Part shown: positions 1 to 6,678 of the stretch, one piece after another
Numbering within the stretch: the stretch's first letter is position 1
How the letters are laid out: the number at the start of each line of letters is the position of its first letter
IMG/VR virus record: IMGVR_UViG_3300044765_000024
Span: 1 to 20,541 of that record
Source of the DNA: a virus
Length of the DNA: 20,541 nucleotides
Reading direction: 5' to 3' (one strand)
The notes under the pieces: generated by a model
Told to the model about the DNA's origin: nothing
The model's input: the letters and a program-made list of their open reading frames with translations, nothing else
The model's database searches: none
Program-made: the position numbers and the translations under genes

Positions 1-2
1 AT

Positions 3-1373
3 GTGAAGACTGCCATTCAAAGCGGGGGATCGGTGACGCTGGGCTTCCAGACTCCGCTGGCTATCGTGCCACAGGTCGGTGCAAAGGTCATGGTCTACAC
101 GCGACTGGTCAATTCGGCGCAGATTACGATCCCCATCGCGTCACCCAGCGTGCTGGGCGGTATTAAGATCGGTGCAGGTCTGCAGGTGGCGCTCGACGGG
201 ACATGCTCGGTAGACGCGGCATCGCTGGGTGCAGTGACGTCTGTCAACGGCAAGACCGGAGTCGTCAACCTGACGCCCTCCGATATTCCGGGGTTGGCTA
301 CTGTAGCAAGCACGGGCAACTACAACGACCTGATCAACAAGCCGACTCCCTACTCGCTGCCGATAGCAGGTCTGTCCACGCTGGGTGGGGTGAAGCTACC
401 GTCGAACGGCAACCTGGTGGTCAACGGACAGGGCGTAATCGACTTCGGCTTCTCTCCGGTCAAGACCGTCAACAATGTGGCACCGGATGTGAACGGTAAC
501 GTGCAGGTGACGACAACCGACATCGGTTTGATCAACCCGGCCTCAGTGTCGAACGCAGCAGACCTCAACACCTACAAGACCACTGGTCTATTTACTGTTA
601 CCGCAGCAGTCGCACCTACGCTGACCAACTCTCCTGGGATCACGCAGGCGGCCACCCTTGAGATCGTTCCGCTTGTGAACGGCGGCACTGGAGACGTTAT
701 CCAGCGGCTGACCACTGCGGCAGGCTTATGGTGGAGGGCATGCTACAGCGGGACGTGGAACGCATGGCAGCAAGTGGCGACCGAAGCTGTTGCGACAACC
801 ACTACGCTGGGCGTCGTCAAGATCGGTGCAGGTCTGAGCGTAGGTGTAGACGGTACGGTATCTGCAAGCTACTCGAACATTCCGGTGGCCTCGGCGTCCA
901 CACTGGGTGCAGTCAAGGTAGGATCAGGACTGAGCATCGACGGTTCCGGAGTGCTGTCTATCAGCTCCTCGTTCGACAAGCTGGACCGCGTGAACGGCAT
1001 TGCAGTCGGCCTGTTCTTGAAAGGCAATGCATTGCCCTCTGCTACGACAACCATTAGCGGAAATGTCTCGACTGCGAACTTCCAGACTGTGACTGTGACG
1101 GGCACTGGAGCCATCACGTGGTCGCTTTCAGGATGGCCAACTTCCGGCAACTACGGCGAAATGGAGTTTCAGCTCACGAACGGCGGACTGGCGGCTTCGC
1201 ATACGTTCCCGGCTGCGGTGCAGTGGGTGAAGCCTGACGGAACGTTGACGAACGACTTCCCCACGTACATGACTGCCAAACGTGGGGCCACTAACTTCCA
1301 GAACCCAGGTGTCGACTTCGTTATCTTCTGGTCGTCCGACGGCGGTACAACCATCTTTGCTCGGGTGATGTGA
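3..1373 (+). CDS. Tail-fibre protein, 5' end cut by window edge
   Basis: Virion tail-fibre protein. The frame is open to the left edge. The first possible start is a GTG at 3, but no ribosome site is visible and the protein begins in what looks like mid-domain, so the true start is probably outside the window. Visible parts (numbered from the GTG): four units of the fibre repeat type STLGxVKxGxGL near residues 49, 125, 267 and 299; a VTSVNGKTG block at 78-149; a region at about 187-262 (DLNTYKTTG ... QRLT ... WNAWQQVA) that matches the pyocin-knob pattern of phage fibres; and a C-terminal beta domain ending DGGTTIFARVM. Residues 78-149 closely resemble residues 129-199 of the large fibre at 7071. 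The stop overlaps the start of the next gene (ATG within TGATGTGATG), so the two are translationally coupled. The fibre class is certain; the receptor is unknown. Confidence 0.85.
   Translation: MKTAIQSGGSVTLGFQTPLAIVPQVGAKVMVYTRLVNSAQITIPIASPSVLGGIKIGAGLQVALDGTCSVDAASLGAVTSVNGKTGVVNLTPSDIPGLATVASTGNYNDLINKPTPYSLPIAGLSTLGGVKLPSNGNLVVNGQGVIDFGFSPVKTVNNVAPDVNGNVQVTTTDIGLINPASVSNAADLNTYKTTGLFTVTAAVAPTLTNSPGITQAATLEIVPLVNGGTGDVIQRLTTAAGLWWRACYSGTWNAWQQVATEAVATTTTLGVVKIGAGLSVGVDGTVSASYSNIPVASASTLGAVKVGSGLSIDGSGVLSISSSFDKLDRVNGIAVGLFLKGNALPSATTTISGNVSTANFQTVTVTGTGAITWSLSGWPTSGNYGEMEFQLTNGGLAASHTFPAAVQWVKPDGTLTNDFPTYMTAKRGATNFQNPGVDFVIFWSSDGGTTIFARVM
141..959 (+). repeat. Four dispersed STLGxVK fibre repeats
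   Basis: Within the fibre gene, units begin near 141, 375, 798 and 891. Each encodes a variant of [S/T]xLGxVKxGxGLxxxxxGxxS. Units 1, 3 and 4 are most alike at DNA level (for example AAGATCGGTGCAGGTCTG occurs in units 1 and 3). Such short beta repeats are common in trimeric phage fibres, where they form the shaft. Confidence 0.7.
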
Positions 1374-2254
1374 TGTTCAGGCTCAGGAAATACTTAGACG
1401 CAGGCGGCAACTACGTGCCTCCGATCACGGATGGTGCGTACGCCATTTTCAAGACCACCGGCAACTCGTCGGCCAAGTACACGTACTCTGGAGACGCGAC
1501 GAGCGTAGCTCAATCGTTCTCCAGTACGATTGACCGGACCATCTCGGTGGGTAACGCAACGAGAGGCGTGTTCTTCCAATCGTCCTCGAGTGGGCTCTCA
1601 GCCCGATACACCTATGCGTCCAACACCATAACAGACGACGGGGCGGCGCTAGGGGTTGCTACGGGGTCGGGCTCTGCTTCGTGCTCTAACGCGTCGTTCG
1701 GTCTGGTTTCCCCTAACGTGTCAGGCGTGCAGCCATTCATGAAGTACACGTTCGCGGCCAACACGTCTGCTGCATCGACATCTGCTACTGTAGCACTAAG
1801 TGGAGGTGCCGGATGCGGCAACGACACCTACGGTATCTTCGCAATGGGCGGCACTGCAACTGCGGGTACGAACGTGTCGAATCGGTACACGTACTCGGAC
1901 GACTCTGTGATAGCAGGTGGTAACCTTACGACCACTAGCAAGAACGGTGGCGCTGCTGGCAACATGACTATGGGTGCATTCGTCACAGGTGGTTCGTCAG
2001 CTAACCTAGTGACCAATACATACTCGTATGCGAGCAACACCTTCGCTGTGGGAAACAACTTGTCGGCAGCGATTATCAGCCTACAGGCAACAGGGAACAG
2101 CGCGTGCGGTATCTTCAGCGTGCGCACCGGAGTGGCAACGACAGCAAGATGCGATTACGCCAGCGATACGTTCAGTGTAGGTACGAGTCTACCGGCGAAC
2201 ACTGCGGCAACCAACAATGGCGCCACCTCGAACGGAAACACAGGCATCCTCTAA
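1370..2254 (+). CDS. Beta-propeller-like repeat protein, accessory tail protein
   Basis: No named family is certain. The 294 residues consist of about six units of 43-47 residues, each a G-rich strand (pattern xxYGIF) followed by an aromatic strand of type [R/K]YTY[A/S]S[D/N]. The aromatic motifs lie near residues 37, 80, 126, 173, 218 and 262, and the protein ends in a lone first-strand motif, GNTGIL. This is the pattern expected of a Kelch-like beta-propeller whose ring is closed by a terminal strand. The residues are mainly small and polar (T, S, N, G, A), with no signal peptide. The ATG lies inside the 3' end of the fibre gene, so the pair is cotranslated. The same fibre-then-propeller order recurs at 7071-10824. 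Position suggests a fibre-tip, receptor-binding or virion-decoration role, which is inference. Confidence 0.7.
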   Translation: MMFRLRKYLDAGGNYVPPITDGAYAIFKTTGNSSAKYTYSGDATSVAQSFSSTIDRTISVGNATRGVFFQSSSSGLSARYTYASNTITDDGAALGVATGSGSASCSNASFGLVSPNVSGVQPFMKYTFAANTSAASTSATVALSGGAGCGNDTYGIFAMGGTATAGTNVSNRYTYSDDSVIAGGNLTTTSKNGGAAGNMTMGAFVTGGSSANLVTNTYSYASNTFAVGNNLSAAIISLQATGNSACGIFSVRTGVATTARCDYASDTFSVGTSLPANTAATNNGATSNGNTGIL

Positions 2255-2271
2255 TCGACTAGAGTGCACAA

Positions 2272-2310
2272 AGGGAGCTACCACTAGCAATGGTAGCTCC
2301 CTCTTTTATT
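2272..2310 (+). terminator. Intrinsic terminator of first fibre run
   Basis: The hairpin GGGAGCTACCA (2273-2283), loop CTAGCAA, TGGTAGCTCCC (2291-2301) is followed by TCTTTTATTT. One further A-T pair extends it. It lies between convergent genes. On the minus strand the following tract is only TTTG, so it may stop the exonuclease transcript less well. The stem core is identical to that of the terminator at 12096-12136. Confidence 0.88.
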
Positions 2311-3178
2311 TCCTGCCGAACAGACCTCGGGTCTTGGGCCAGCACAGATCTTGGTGTGCGTACCACCAACTACTCATGCCGGTCTTCTGCACCTTGGCTG
2401 GCTTCAGCATCTTCGGATCAGGCAAAGCCAAGTCGGTTTTGAGCGTCACCAGCTTGTTGTTGATCATCAGCTGAGCCTGCTTGGAACGAATGAACCTCTT
2501 GGTCGCTTCGTCAGAGGCCTCGAACCAGTCTTTGATCGACTTGTGCTTGAGGCAAACGGCCTTAGCTTTCGCAGGGCTAAGGATCTGCGGTATGTCGTCG
2601 ATGCCGTCACCTATCAGGGTTTGGTACATCACCATCTTGGAGACGGGTACACCTTTTAGCTTCTCCGCCTTCTCCGCCGTCATGTACTTGGGCTCAGGCT
2701 TGGCGCTTGAGTCGTACATGCGGACACCCTTCTTCAGGGCTTGAAATCCGTCCTTGTCCTTGCATCCTCCCACCACGTCATAGCCAAGTGCCGAGTACTG
2801 CGCAGCAGCGGATGCCCACACGTCGTCGGCCTCGTACTTCTTGTGCTGGAGGACGTGGACGCCACACGAGGCGAATAGCGACCGTACATTCGGTAAACAG
2901 GCGTAGACGTCCGTGTACCCCTCTTCTGATTCCTTCTCTGCTCTCTTCTCCTCTCGGGACACCTTGTAATTCTTGTAGATGTCGTATCGAAAGACCGCGT
3001 GTCCGTCGAACGCCACCAGAATGCGAGGGGCCTTGACGTTGACGGCGTCCTTCAGAACGAGGTTCAGAAGATTCATTGGCAGCACGTCTTCCAGACGGCG
3101 ATTGGTCTTACCTACGACCGTGTGATAGCAGCGATGCAGATACCAATTTGCATCCACCACCAATATTCGTTCACCCAT
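2306..3178 (-). CDS. 5'-3' exonuclease / flap endonuclease (PolA N-terminal type)
   Basis: Predicted metal-dependent 5' nuclease that trims flaps or RNA primers during phage DNA replication, like T4 RNase H or T5 D15. The family's acidic motifs are in order: VVDANW (D9), AFDG (D58), YKxxR (71-75), EADD (116-119), DKD (141-143) and GDGIDDIP (D191, D194, D195). The 290-residue length fits the family. The helix-hairpin-helix after residue 195 is unusual: the normal glycine-rich GVPGIGxKTA stretch is replaced by QILSPAKAKA, so DNA contact there may differ. The ATG overlaps the TAA of the upstream 93-residue gene (TAATG), so they form a two-gene unit. Placement of a replication enzyme inside the late virion and lysis region, on the opposite strand, is notable. 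The nuclease family is secure; the exact substrate is not. Confidence 0.93.
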   Translation of the reverse strand: MGERILVVDANWYLHRCYHTVVGKTNRRLEDVLPMNLLNLVLKDAVNVKAPRILVAFDGHAVFRYDIYKNYKVSREEKRAEKESEEGYTDVYACLPNVRSLFASCGVHVLQHKKYEADDVWASAAAQYSALGYDVVGGCKDKDGFQALKKGVRMYDSSAKPEPKYMTAEKAEKLKGVPVSKMVMYQTLIGDGIDDIPQILSPAKAKAVCLKHKSIKDWFEASDEATKRFIRSKQAQLMINNKLVTLKTDLALPDPKMLKPAKVQKTGMSSWWYAHQDLCWPKTRGLFGRK

Positions 3179-3459
3179 TAGTGCATGCTCCTTGAGTAGA
3201 GTGGGGCCTCTTGTTTGATCACCAGTACGTAATCCTCTTCAGGCTTCTCGGTCTCGAGCTCCGCGTAGTGATCGACGAAGCCTACAGTGACGTGCGGTAT
3301 GGACTTGCGGAGACGGGTCTGCACGGCCTCTCGTAGAATTTGCGGATCTACATCGGGACCCAGGTTGAGCATTACGGTTTGGCCTTGCGCAAGCGCCAGC
3401 TCAGGATTGAACAGCGCAGAGTGAGCACCCTCAGCTATGAATATTCCAACGCAGCTCAT
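3178..3459 (-). CDS. Hypothetical 93-residue protein upstream of exonuclease
   Basis: I do not recognise this protein. It is short and soluble-looking, with a hydrophobic N-terminus (MSCVGIFIAEGA), a middle segment that could alternate helix and strand (VDPQILREAVQTRLRKS then PHVTVGFVD) and an acidic patch, ELETEKPEED, before the C-terminal strand. It has one cysteine and no signal peptide or transmembrane segment. The start is well supported by AAAGGAGG five to six bases upstream on the minus strand. The stop overlaps the exonuclease start by one base, so both are made from one transcript, most likely started in the 3460-3528 gap. Coupling suggests a role linked to the nuclease or to DNA metabolism, but nothing in the sequence proves it. 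Confidence 0.75.
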   Translation of the reverse strand: MSCVGIFIAEGAHSALFNPELALAQGQTVMLNLGPDVDPQILREAVQTRLRKSIPHVTVGFVDHYAELETEKPEEDYVLVIKQEAPLYSRSMH

Positions 3460-3528
3460 ACTTTCCTCCTTTGCTAACTATTTACTGTCTCAATTTCATG
3501 CAATGACTTTAAATTAAAAAGGGCTTCT
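3460..3528. promoter_or_regulatory. Divergent AT-rich intergenic region, probable promoters
   Basis: This 69-base gap separates the leftward exonuclease pair from the rightward lysis genes and is the only divergent junction in the window, so transcription in both directions must begin here or read through from far away. It is much richer in A/T than its surroundings. On the minus strand TTGCAT and TAGTTA are 17 bases apart, a weak sigma70-like match. On the plus strand TTTAAATTA lies about 15 bases before the holin start. Neither is a convincing consensus. The minus gene has a strong AGGAGG; the holin has only a weak AAAAGGG. Confidence 0.4.
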
Positions 3529-3876
3529 ATGGATCCGAAGATATTAGAGACCCTGTCTCAGTGGCGGGACCCATTGGGCTATACTTGGACCACCTACCTG
3601 TGGGTGGTCATGGTGGCCACTATGGCAAGCGTAGTCAAACACCTGAACGCCATGAAGAAGTTTCGATTGGGAAAGCTCTTGTTGGACATGATGACTGCAG
3701 GTGTTACGGGCATCATCGTGTTCTGGCTGTGCGAAGCGCGCGACATTCATGGGCCGATGAGTGCAGTGGCAATTGCTATAGCAGGAGCAATGGGAAATCG
3801 CTGCTGGGCAGAGTTCGAGAACATCTGGCGAATCAAATTCGGCTTGAGAAAAACTGAAGACGAGGAACCAAAATGA
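3529..3876 (+). CDS. Holin, LydA-like (holin superfamily III)
   Basis: Predicted inner-membrane holin that sets the time of lysis and lets the endolysin reach the cell wall. The 115 residues carry three likely membrane spans, at about 18-36, 51-69 and 74-91, and a charged C-terminal tail (RKTEDEEPK). The block from FWLCE through IHGPMSAVAIAIAGAMGNR matches the pattern of P1 LydA-type holins, in which an FWLCE-like motif is followed by a short polar turn and a glycine-rich third span. It is the first gene of the rightward lysis cassette. Its stop overlaps the next start (ATGA). The call rests on motif memory and topology plus the neighbouring endolysin. Confidence 0.82.
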   Translation: MDPKILETLSQWRDPLGYTWTTYLWVVMVATMASVVKHLNAMKKFRLGKLLLDMMTAGVTGIIVFWLCEARDIHGPMSAVAIAIAGAMGNRCWAEFENIWRIKFGLRKTEDEEPK

Positions 3877-4322
3877 CCGCAACTCAACTACTGATCTTAG
3901 GCAAAAAATTCAAGACCATAGCAGATGCCGTGTATGCCCTCTCAGCACTATTCGTGGTTCCGTGCGTCGTAGTCACTCCCGTGCTTTGGTGCTTGCAGAA
4001 ACCACCTGAGATACGTTCACACGTACAGGCACGAACAGTCTTAGGCGGGTCAATGCAAGAGCTTCAAGGCGGTATCGAGTTCAATGAGGGGCAGCCTCTC
4101 AGGGTTGCCTATCACTTGGAATTAATAGATCGACACGGGCGGATCATCAAGTTCCCAAAGGTAGAGACGCGAGGAACACCTCGTTTCGACAACATGCTGA
4201 TCCCTATCCCCGCAACGATCAAGCCCGGCGACTACCAGTTGGTCGCCAAAGTTCAGTACACGGTGAATCCCATTAAGGCCGTGGCAAAAGAGATCCCAGT
4301 CACCACCATAACGGTGAACTGA
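3873..4322 (+). CDS. Membrane-anchored beta-sandwich protein A of lysis cassette
   Basis: Unknown function. The N-terminus has positive residues (K11, K12, K14) before one long hydrophobic span at about 20-41, so the remaining ~108 residues should face the periplasm. That part is predicted beta-rich (strands such as LRVAYHLELID, QLVAKVQYTV, VTTITV) and resembles an Ig-like sandwich. There is no lipobox: the cysteines at 31 and 40 lie inside the span in the contexts VVPC and VLWC. The C-terminal pattern PGDYQLVAKVQYTVNP followed by a strand aligns with GRYEAHVVIGYKLNP in the next gene, so the two are tandem paralogues. It overlaps both neighbours (ATGA and TGATG) and has GAGGA upstream. Its place between holin and endolysin suggests a lysis or envelope role such as a spanin substitute, antiholin or lysis regulator. 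This is inference. Confidence 0.75.
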   Translation: MTATQLLILGKKFKTIADAVYALSALFVVPCVVVTPVLWCLQKPPEIRSHVQARTVLGGSMQELQGGIEFNEGQPLRVAYHLELIDRHGRIIKFPKVETRGTPRFDNMLIPIPATIKPGDYQLVAKVQYTVNPIKAVAKEIPVTTITVN

Positions 4323-4735
4323 TGGGGGCTCTCCGATGGATTGCAAGTACGGTTTCAGCAGGAACGGCTTTGACCTTAATTTTCTGGTGGTGGCAACCTG
4401 ATGTTGAGATCAACGTCGGCGACGTGTCGGTACTCAGTCAAGTTGAAGGTCAGAGCCTAGCGCTTAACGTGCCAGTCGAGAACTATGCGTCGGTGCTTCA
4501 AGATTTCACCATGCGAGCGGAGATACGCAATCTACGAGGTAAGCGCGTTAGTCAAACAGACGCCATTCACTACGAACCCGGGATGAACTACAAGTTCGTC
4601 ACCAATCGTAATATGGCCCGCGGTCGCTACGAGGCGCACGTAGTGATCGGATACAAGCTGAACCCACTGCGCTCTAGTGAGCTAGATTTCCCACTGGCTA
4701 TAATCTATGTGGAGCCAAACAATGATCAACAGTAG
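4322..4735 (+). CDS. Membrane-anchored beta-sandwich protein B of lysis cassette
   Basis: Paralogue of the preceding gene, function unknown. One membrane span at about residues 6-24 follows R5 and ends in a WWW cluster. The remaining ~110 residues are beta-rich and probably periplasmic. The shared C-terminal signature is G-x-Y ... Y-x-x-N-P-[LI] followed about 10 residues later by a P-containing hydrophobic strand (here YKLNPLRSSELDFPLAIIYV; in the upstream copy YTVNPIKAVAKEIPVTTITV). There is no signal-peptidase II site, no coiled coil and no second span, so it does not look like a standard i-spanin, o-spanin or unimolecular spanin. Its start overlaps the upstream stop (TGATG), and its end overlaps the endolysin start by 14 bases, so all four lysis-cassette genes are coupled. 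Confidence 0.73.
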   Translation: MGALRWIASTVSAGTALTLIFWWWQPDVEINVGDVSVLSQVEGQSLALNVPVENYASVLQDFTMRAEIRNLRGKRVSQTDAIHYEPGMNYKFVTNRNMARGRYEAHVVIGYKLNPLRSSELDFPLAIIYVEPNNDQQ

Positions 4736-5339
4736 TCAACTCATGAGCTTCGTCGGCAAGTCCGACGAGGCTCTAGTAGATTCTATCAACGCCGTGCTGG
4801 ATCGCTTCGCCATAAACACGCAAAGGCGTGTGCGGTACTTCCTCACCCACGCAGCCTTCGAGACCCAGATGTTCACTAGATTCGAGGAGGACCTGTGGTA
4901 CTCGACGCCTGAGCGGTTAGTTGCCGTATGGCCCAAACGGTTCACCTTGGACCGGAACATCCGCCTCGCCTACGCACCTGACTACATCAAGAACCCCCAG
5001 AAGCTGGCGAACTTCGTGTATGGAGGGCGCAACGGCAATAGCGGAACAAACGACGGATGGCTCTACAGAGGACGAGGCGGATTCCATCTGACATTCCTCG
5101 ACAACTACAAGGCGTACTCGCACGCTATATACGGCGATGACCGCTGCGTGACTGATCCGGAGCTGGTAGCCAAGCCGGCCGACGCCATGATGAGCGCAGG
5201 ATGGTTCTGGGATAGTCGGGGCTTCAATCACTTAGCTGACCTGGATCAGTTCACCCAAGTCACTACTCAAATCAACGGGTCTGCTGCTACCGCGCCTGCC
5301 CGACTCAAAGTTCTCAACAAAGCCAATCAAATCTTCTAG
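4722..5339 (+). CDS. Endolysin, GH19 chitinase-like lysozyme
   Basis: Predicted muralytic enzyme that cleaves peptidoglycan glycan strands at the end of infection. The whole 205-residue protein is one glycoside hydrolase family 19 domain: LTHAAFET (41-48, probable catalytic acid E47), FEEDLWYS (54-61, second glutamate at 55 or 56), KLANFVYGGRNGN (94-106) and the GWLYRGRGGFHLT core (112-124), the equivalent of the YGRGPIQLT substrate-cleft motif. There is no signal peptide or cell-wall-binding repeat, which fits holin-dependent export in a Gram-negative host. I chose the ATG at 4722 over the in-frame ATG at 4707 because GGAG (4711-4714) sits seven bases before it and alignment to the family begins here. 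It overlaps the upstream gene by 14 bases. Confidence 0.9.
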   Translation: MINSSQLMSFVGKSDEALVDSINAVLDRFAINTQRRVRYFLTHAAFETQMFTRFEEDLWYSTPERLVAVWPKRFTLDRNIRLAYAPDYIKNPQKLANFVYGGRNGNSGTNDGWLYRGRGGFHLTFLDNYKAYSHAIYGDDRCVTDPELVAKPADAMMSAGWFWDSRGFNHLADLDQFTQVTTQINGSAATAPARLKVLNKANQIF

Positions 5340-5351
5340 TCGGAGGTTGTA

Positions 5352-6062
5352 ATGGTCCCAGATTCACTGCTCTATCTGCCTCTAACGATACACGCAGAGG
5401 CAGACATTTATTCGTACGCACCTCTGTTGCCTACGACACCCTCGACGTCTAGCGGTTTGGGGGCTTTCGTATTGACAGCGGATCTGGGGTCATTCCACCA
5501 GGGTCTATACGTATTGGAGAACGAGACATGGCGATTTGCCTTGCCTCAGCCGGTGGTCTCCGACGTGCTGATCCGGGGCTACGAAGTGGATGTCTATGTT
5601 GGCCTCGATAGTCCGCTGACTGTACCCGCCGCCTCCATCTCGTACAAGAATGGAGTTCTTTCGCACTCGCCGAGTCTCCAAGGGCACAGTGTCTTCTGCG
5701 TGTTGAGTCCACGTCCTTCAGAATTTTATCTGAAGGCGTCACGGACGCTAGACAAGCATAGAGTGCTCAAGACCGCTGACGATGGCGCCGACTACGCATC
5801 TAGCAATGTGCCGGCTGACGCTTTCAAAGTGGCAGGCATAAGTGCTGAGGCCGCAAGCCAGGGCCAGCTCGTAAGAATTCAAACAACCGGAGAGCTGACC
5901 GACTCTGGCTGGAATTGGGAAGTCGGTCAACCAGTCTTCAATGGAATAGACGGGAATCTGACACAAGAAAACCCTTCCGTGGGATACAGCCTGATAGTTG
6001 GGATCGCTATCAAGCCGTCTTCAATTCTGATCTCGATGAAACAACCTATCATTCTCGACTAA
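5352..6062 (+). CDS. Tail appendage protein with shared adaptor domain
   Basis: Virion protein, probably a short tail appendage or fibre adaptor. Two parts are visible. Residues 1 to about 123 contain LYVLENETWRFALPQ, then VDVYVG and ISYKNGVL, and align in order with LYVYDNTQAWRYALPI, CDLYINV and IVYRNGQL in the large fibre at 7071, so both share an N-terminal domain. Residues about 140-236 follow the pattern of a C-terminal domain widespread in phage tail proteins: a glycine turn, GWNWEVGQPVF, DGNLTQENPSVGY, then IGIAIKPSSI and PIIL. The 6073 gene ends with a related form. GGAGG precedes the ATG by five bases. It is the first gene of the ten-gene fibre operon and follows the endolysin by 12 bases. 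Confidence 0.75.
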   Translation: MVPDSLLYLPLTIHAEADIYSYAPLLPTTPSTSSGLGAFVLTADLGSFHQGLYVLENETWRFALPQPVVSDVLIRGYEVDVYVGLDSPLTVPAASISYKNGVLSHSPSLQGHSVFCVLSPRPSEFYLKASRTLDKHRVLKTADDGADYASSNVPADAFKVAGISAEAASQGQLVRIQTTGELTDSGWNWEVGQPVFNGIDGNLTQENPSVGYSLIVGIAIKPSSILISMKQPIILD

Positions 6063-6072
6063 GGAGCGTAAC

Positions 6073-6678
6073 ATGGGTACTGCATCGACTAAGAAATTCA
6101 TCAAGCAAGTTAACGGCCAGCTGACGGAAGAGGCCGCTCTCATCACCTCGGCAGGCGCAGGTGACGCAAACAAGGTTCCGGCGCTCAACGCATCCGGCGT
6201 ACTGGATCATTCCATCATCAATGCCACGGTGACTTCCGCTGGCGCGGGCGACTCGGGTAAGACTCCGGCTCTCGACTCCACCGGCCGGCTGGACACGTCG
6301 GTGATGCCAGTGGGCATCGGGGCGGAAACCGGCAGCATCGTGGCTTCCGAAGACCTGGATGACGGCGACTTCGTGAACGTGTGGAACAACTCGGGTACGC
6401 CGAATGTCCAGAAGGCAGACGCCGCCACGGGCAAGGAGGCGCACGGCTTTGTGCTGGCCGCAGTGACCAGCGGTGATCCGGCCACCGTCTACTTCGAGGG
6501 CTCCAACACGCACCTGACTGGCCTGACAGCTGGTCCGGTGTTCCTCAGCACTTCCACTCCGGGTGGTACGCAGTCCTCAGCTCCTACCGGAAGTGGTCAA
6601 ATCAGTCAGCGTCTGGGCACTGCATTTGCCGCCACGTCGCTGACCTTCGAGCCGCAGCCCGTCATCGTGGTGGCCTAA
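6073..6678 (+). CDS. Tail appendage / capsid-decoration-like repeat protein
   Basis: Structural protein of a type often found with phage fibres. It starts with a 29-residue tandem duplication at about residues 25-82: each copy begins TSAGAGD, continues K-x-P-A-L-[N/D]-[A/S]-[S/T]-G-x-L-D and ends near a hydrophobic I/V. The second half begins IVASEDLDDGDFVNVWNN, then KADAATGKEAHGFVL, AGPVFLST, the G-S-G-Q-x-x-Q-R-L-G-x-A turn and FEPQPVIVVA. This matches a beta domain common in tail proteins, and it resembles the end of the previous gene. AAGGAG lies six bases before the ATG, and the stop abuts the next ATG exactly (TAAATG). Exact location in the virion is unknown. Confidence 0.72.
   Translation: MGTASTKKFIKQVNGQLTEEAALITSAGAGDANKVPALNASGVLDHSIINATVTSAGAGDSGKTPALDSTGRLDTSVMPVGIGAETGSIVASEDLDDGDFVNVWNNSGTPNVQKADAATGKEAHGFVLAAVTSGDPATVYFEGSNTHLTGLTAGPVFLSTSTPGGTQSSAPTGSGQISQRLGTAFAATSLTFEPQPVIVVA
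6145..6318 (+). repeat. 87-base tandem coding repeat, two copies
   Basis: Copies begin at 6145 and 6232. Each encodes 29 residues opening TSAGAGD and containing K-x-P-A-L-x-x-x-G-x-L-D. The copies differ at many silent sites, so the duplication is old and kept at protein level. Confidence 0.7.

Noticed and set aside
4695-4704. TATAAT at 4699-4704 just before the endolysin start
   Set aside because: Good -10 match but no -35 at 17 bases (AGTGAG), and it lies in the coding end of a coupled gene. Not listed as a promoter.
6049-6513. 154-codon antisense frame over the 6073 gene
   Set aside because: Arginine and histidine rich shadow of a GC-rich gene with no start signals.
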